Below, piece by piece: positions 62,614 through 64,000 of a DNA stretch of 64,000 bases. Location: the NCBI RefSeq assembly GCF_000786655.1, contig NZ_JROM01000016.1, positions 124,001 to 188,000 of the forward strand, given 5' to 3'. Under the pieces are notes generated by a model. It worked only from the letters and a program-made list of their open reading frames with translations, did not search any database and was not told the DNA's origin. The stretch comes from Kocuria marina. Its GTDB lineage: Bacteria > Actinomycetota > Actinomycetes > Actinomycetales > Micrococcaceae. How positions within the stretch are numbered: the first letter of the stretch is position 1; each line of letters begins with the position of its first letter. A program made the position numbers and the translations under genes.

Positions 62614-64000
62614 ATGTTATCCCCCGCCGAACGGTACATGGCCGCGAAGGCTCGCGCGGCCCACGCGAGCACGGAGCTGTCGGCCTTCGAGAACACCGTG
62701 GACTTCGAACTGGACCCGTTCCAGACGCAGGGGTGCCGCGCTCTCGAGGAGGGTCGGGGTGTGCTCGTAGCGGCCCCCACGGGCGCGGGCAAGACCGTGG
62801 TGGGGGAGTTCGCGATCCACCTCGCGCTGACCCGGGGTAAGAAGGCCTTCTACACCACGCCCATCAAGGCATTGAGCAATCAGAAGTTCCACGAGTTCTC
62901 CCGCCGCTGGGGATCGGACCGGGTGGGTCTGCTCACGGGGGACACGTCCGTGAACTCGGAGGCGGACGTGGTGGTCATGACCACCGAGGTGCTGCGCAAC
63001 ATGCTCTACGCGGGCTCCTCCACCCTGATGAACCTGGGTTTCGTGGTCATGGACGAGGTGCACTACCTCGCGGACCGCTTCCGCGGTGCGGTGTGGGAAG
63101 AGGTCATCATCCACCTGCCCGAGCACGTGCAGCTCGCGTCCCTGTCCGCGACCGTCTCCAACGCCGAGGAGTTCGGGGCCTGGCTCGACGACGTCCGCGG
63201 CAGCACGGACGTGGTGGTCTCCGAACACCGCCCGGTCCCGCTGTGGCAGCACGTCCAGGTGGGCCCGCAGCTGCTGGACCTGTTCGTGGACGACACCACG
63301 GTCGAGGAGGCCGCGCAGCGCCATTCGGACAAGCACCGCGACGAACCCGAGGTCAACCCCGAGCTGTTGCGGTTGTTCCGCGCCCAGCACCCCCGCGGGG
63401 GTCGCTCGGGCGGGCGCGGTCCCGGACACCGCAATCGTCGTCGCCACGGCGGGCGCCACCAGGAGCCGCGCACCGGACGGCAGGAGCGGATCTCCCGCCC
63501 CCAGCTGTTGCGCCGGCTCGACGCCGAGGCCCTGCTGCCCGCCATCACCTTCATCTTCTCCCGCGCCGGGTGCGACGCCGCCGTGGCCCAGTGCGTGGCC
63601 GCGGACCTGTGGCTCACCACGCCCCAGGAACAACGCACCCTGCGCGCGTTCGCGGCGGAGGCCACCGCGCACATGTCCACCGCGGACCTCGCGGCGCTGA
63701 ACTACGAGGACTGGTACCAGGGGCTCATCCGGGGGATCTCCGCCCACCACGCGGGCATGCTGCCGGTGTTCAAGGAAGTGGTCGAGCAACTGTTCTCCGA
63801 GGGGCTCATCAAGGCCGTGTTCGCCACGGAGACACTGGCGCTCGGGATCAACATGCCCGCCCGTTCCGTGGTGCTCGAACGCCTCGACAAGTTCAATGGT
63901 GAGGCCCGCGTGGACATCACCCCGGGGGAGTACACCCAGCTCACGGGGCGCGCGGGCCGGCGCGGGATCGACGTCGAGGGCCACGCCGTGGTGCTGTGGC
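62614..64000 (+). CDS. helY: DEAD/DEAH-box RNA helicase HelY (Ski2/Mtr4-like), partial
   Basis: The first 462 residues of a Ski2-like helicase; the gene runs off the window end. Walker A is APTGAGKTVVGEF (about 50), DEVHYLAD is the DEVH box (about 150), SLSATVSN is motif III, and the second RecA domain shows IKAVFATETLALGINMP and QLTGRAGRRG (motifs V and VI). An Arg/Gly/His-rich insert (RGGRSGGRGPGHRNRRRHGG, about residues 264-283, then more basic sequence) lies between the two RecA lobes. The full protein should be over 900 residues. It probably works with RNA turnover. Confidence 0.93.
   Translation, partial: MLSPAERYMAAKARAAHASTELSAFENTVDFELDPFQTQGCRALEEGRGVLVAAPTGAGKTVVGEFAIHLALTRGKKAFYTTPIKALSNQKFHEFSRRWGSDRVGLLTGDTSVNSEADVVVMTTEVLRNMLYAGSSTLMNLGFVVMDEVHYLADRFRGAVWEEVIIHLPEHVQLASLSATVSNAEEFGAWLDDVRGSTDVVVSEHRPVPLWQHVQVGPQLLDLFVDDTTVEEAAQRHSDKHRDEPEVNPELLRLFRAQHPRGGRSGGRGPGHRNRRRHGGRHQEPRTGRQERISRPQLLRRLDAEALLPAITFIFSRAGCDAAVAQCVAADLWLTTPQEQRTLRAFAAEATAHMSTADLAALNYEDWYQGLIRGISAHHAGMLPVFKEVVEQLFSEGLIKAVFATETLALGINMPARSVVLERLDKFNGEARVDITPGEYTQLTGRAGRRGIDVEGHAVVLW

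Overview
This 64-kb window is chromosomal core DNA from a high-GC actinobacterium, most likely a member of the Micrococcaceae; the gene order looks most like Kocuria or a close relative (inference from remembered synteny, not a search). Lineage evidence includes mycothiol ligase (mshC), a Pup-Dop-PafA-ARC locus, a fused PafBC, SepH, group-1 sigma factor next to topoisomerase genes, menaquinone methyltransferase, many actinobacterial DUFs (7455, 5998, 4193, 3093, 3710, 3159, 3000, 5703), GTG/TTG starts and apparently leaderless promoters. I see no rRNA, tRNA, prophage, insertion sequence or CRISPR array. Both ends of the window cut genes (sigA at the left, helY at the right).

Layout. 0-11 kb: the 3' part of sigA, menG, a zinc-ribbon small protein, convergent parE and parC (topoisomerase IV type), a GNAT/acyl-CoA-synthetase fusion (PatA-like) and a membrane Ser/Thr kinase. 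11-20 kb: DUF5998, a phosphodiesterase-type phosphatase, a proline-rich membrane protein, sepH, DUF4193, DUF3093, dut, and a DUF3710 / OB-fold / DUF3159 operon. 18.8-24 kb: two RCK (TrkA-like) proteins divergent from a KimA-like permease and an RNA methyltransferase, read here as a potassium module. 24-32 kb: acnA, dxs, a Rieske protein, a YtxH/LEA-like protein, RNase D and DUF3000. 32-42 kb: msrB, a hydrolase, sufE-sseA, zapE, an MT0933-type small protein, nrdF, a hypothetical gene with a structured leader, a lipoate ligase-like gene, an HMCES/YedK protein and a PPOX-family protein. 42-49 kb: GNAT, M20 peptidase, acyl-CoA dehydrogenase, DUF5703, a very acidic protein, uppP and mshC. 48-64 kb: PAC2 protein, M50 protease, trmI, arc, dop, pup, pafA, two FKBP prolyl isomerases, pafBC, a small membrane protein, tatA, tatC and helY.

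The most interesting region is 48-61 kb. It has the complete pupylation machinery (dop, pup, pafA) and the ring ATPase arc, all tightly coupled, but the proteasome core genes prcB and prcA are missing from their usual place between pup and pafA. The ARC protein also lacks the C-terminal GQYL tail that docks on the 20S core, and Dop carries an insertion of roughly 60 residues ahead of its catalytic Asp. Together these point to pupylation that no longer feeds a proteasome, as known in Corynebacterium. The operon seems to start with a leaderless 27-codon reading frame whose stop overlaps the trmI start (ATGA), a possible translational control not described to my knowledge.

A second window-wide signal is promoter architecture. 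A TANNNT-like -10 element lies 6-8 nt before the start codon of about a dozen genes on both strands (dut, uppP, helY, the KimA-like gene, PAC2, DUF3000 and others), which predicts leaderless mRNAs and helps choose start codons. Strong hairpins, mostly without a U-tract, separate convergent genes.
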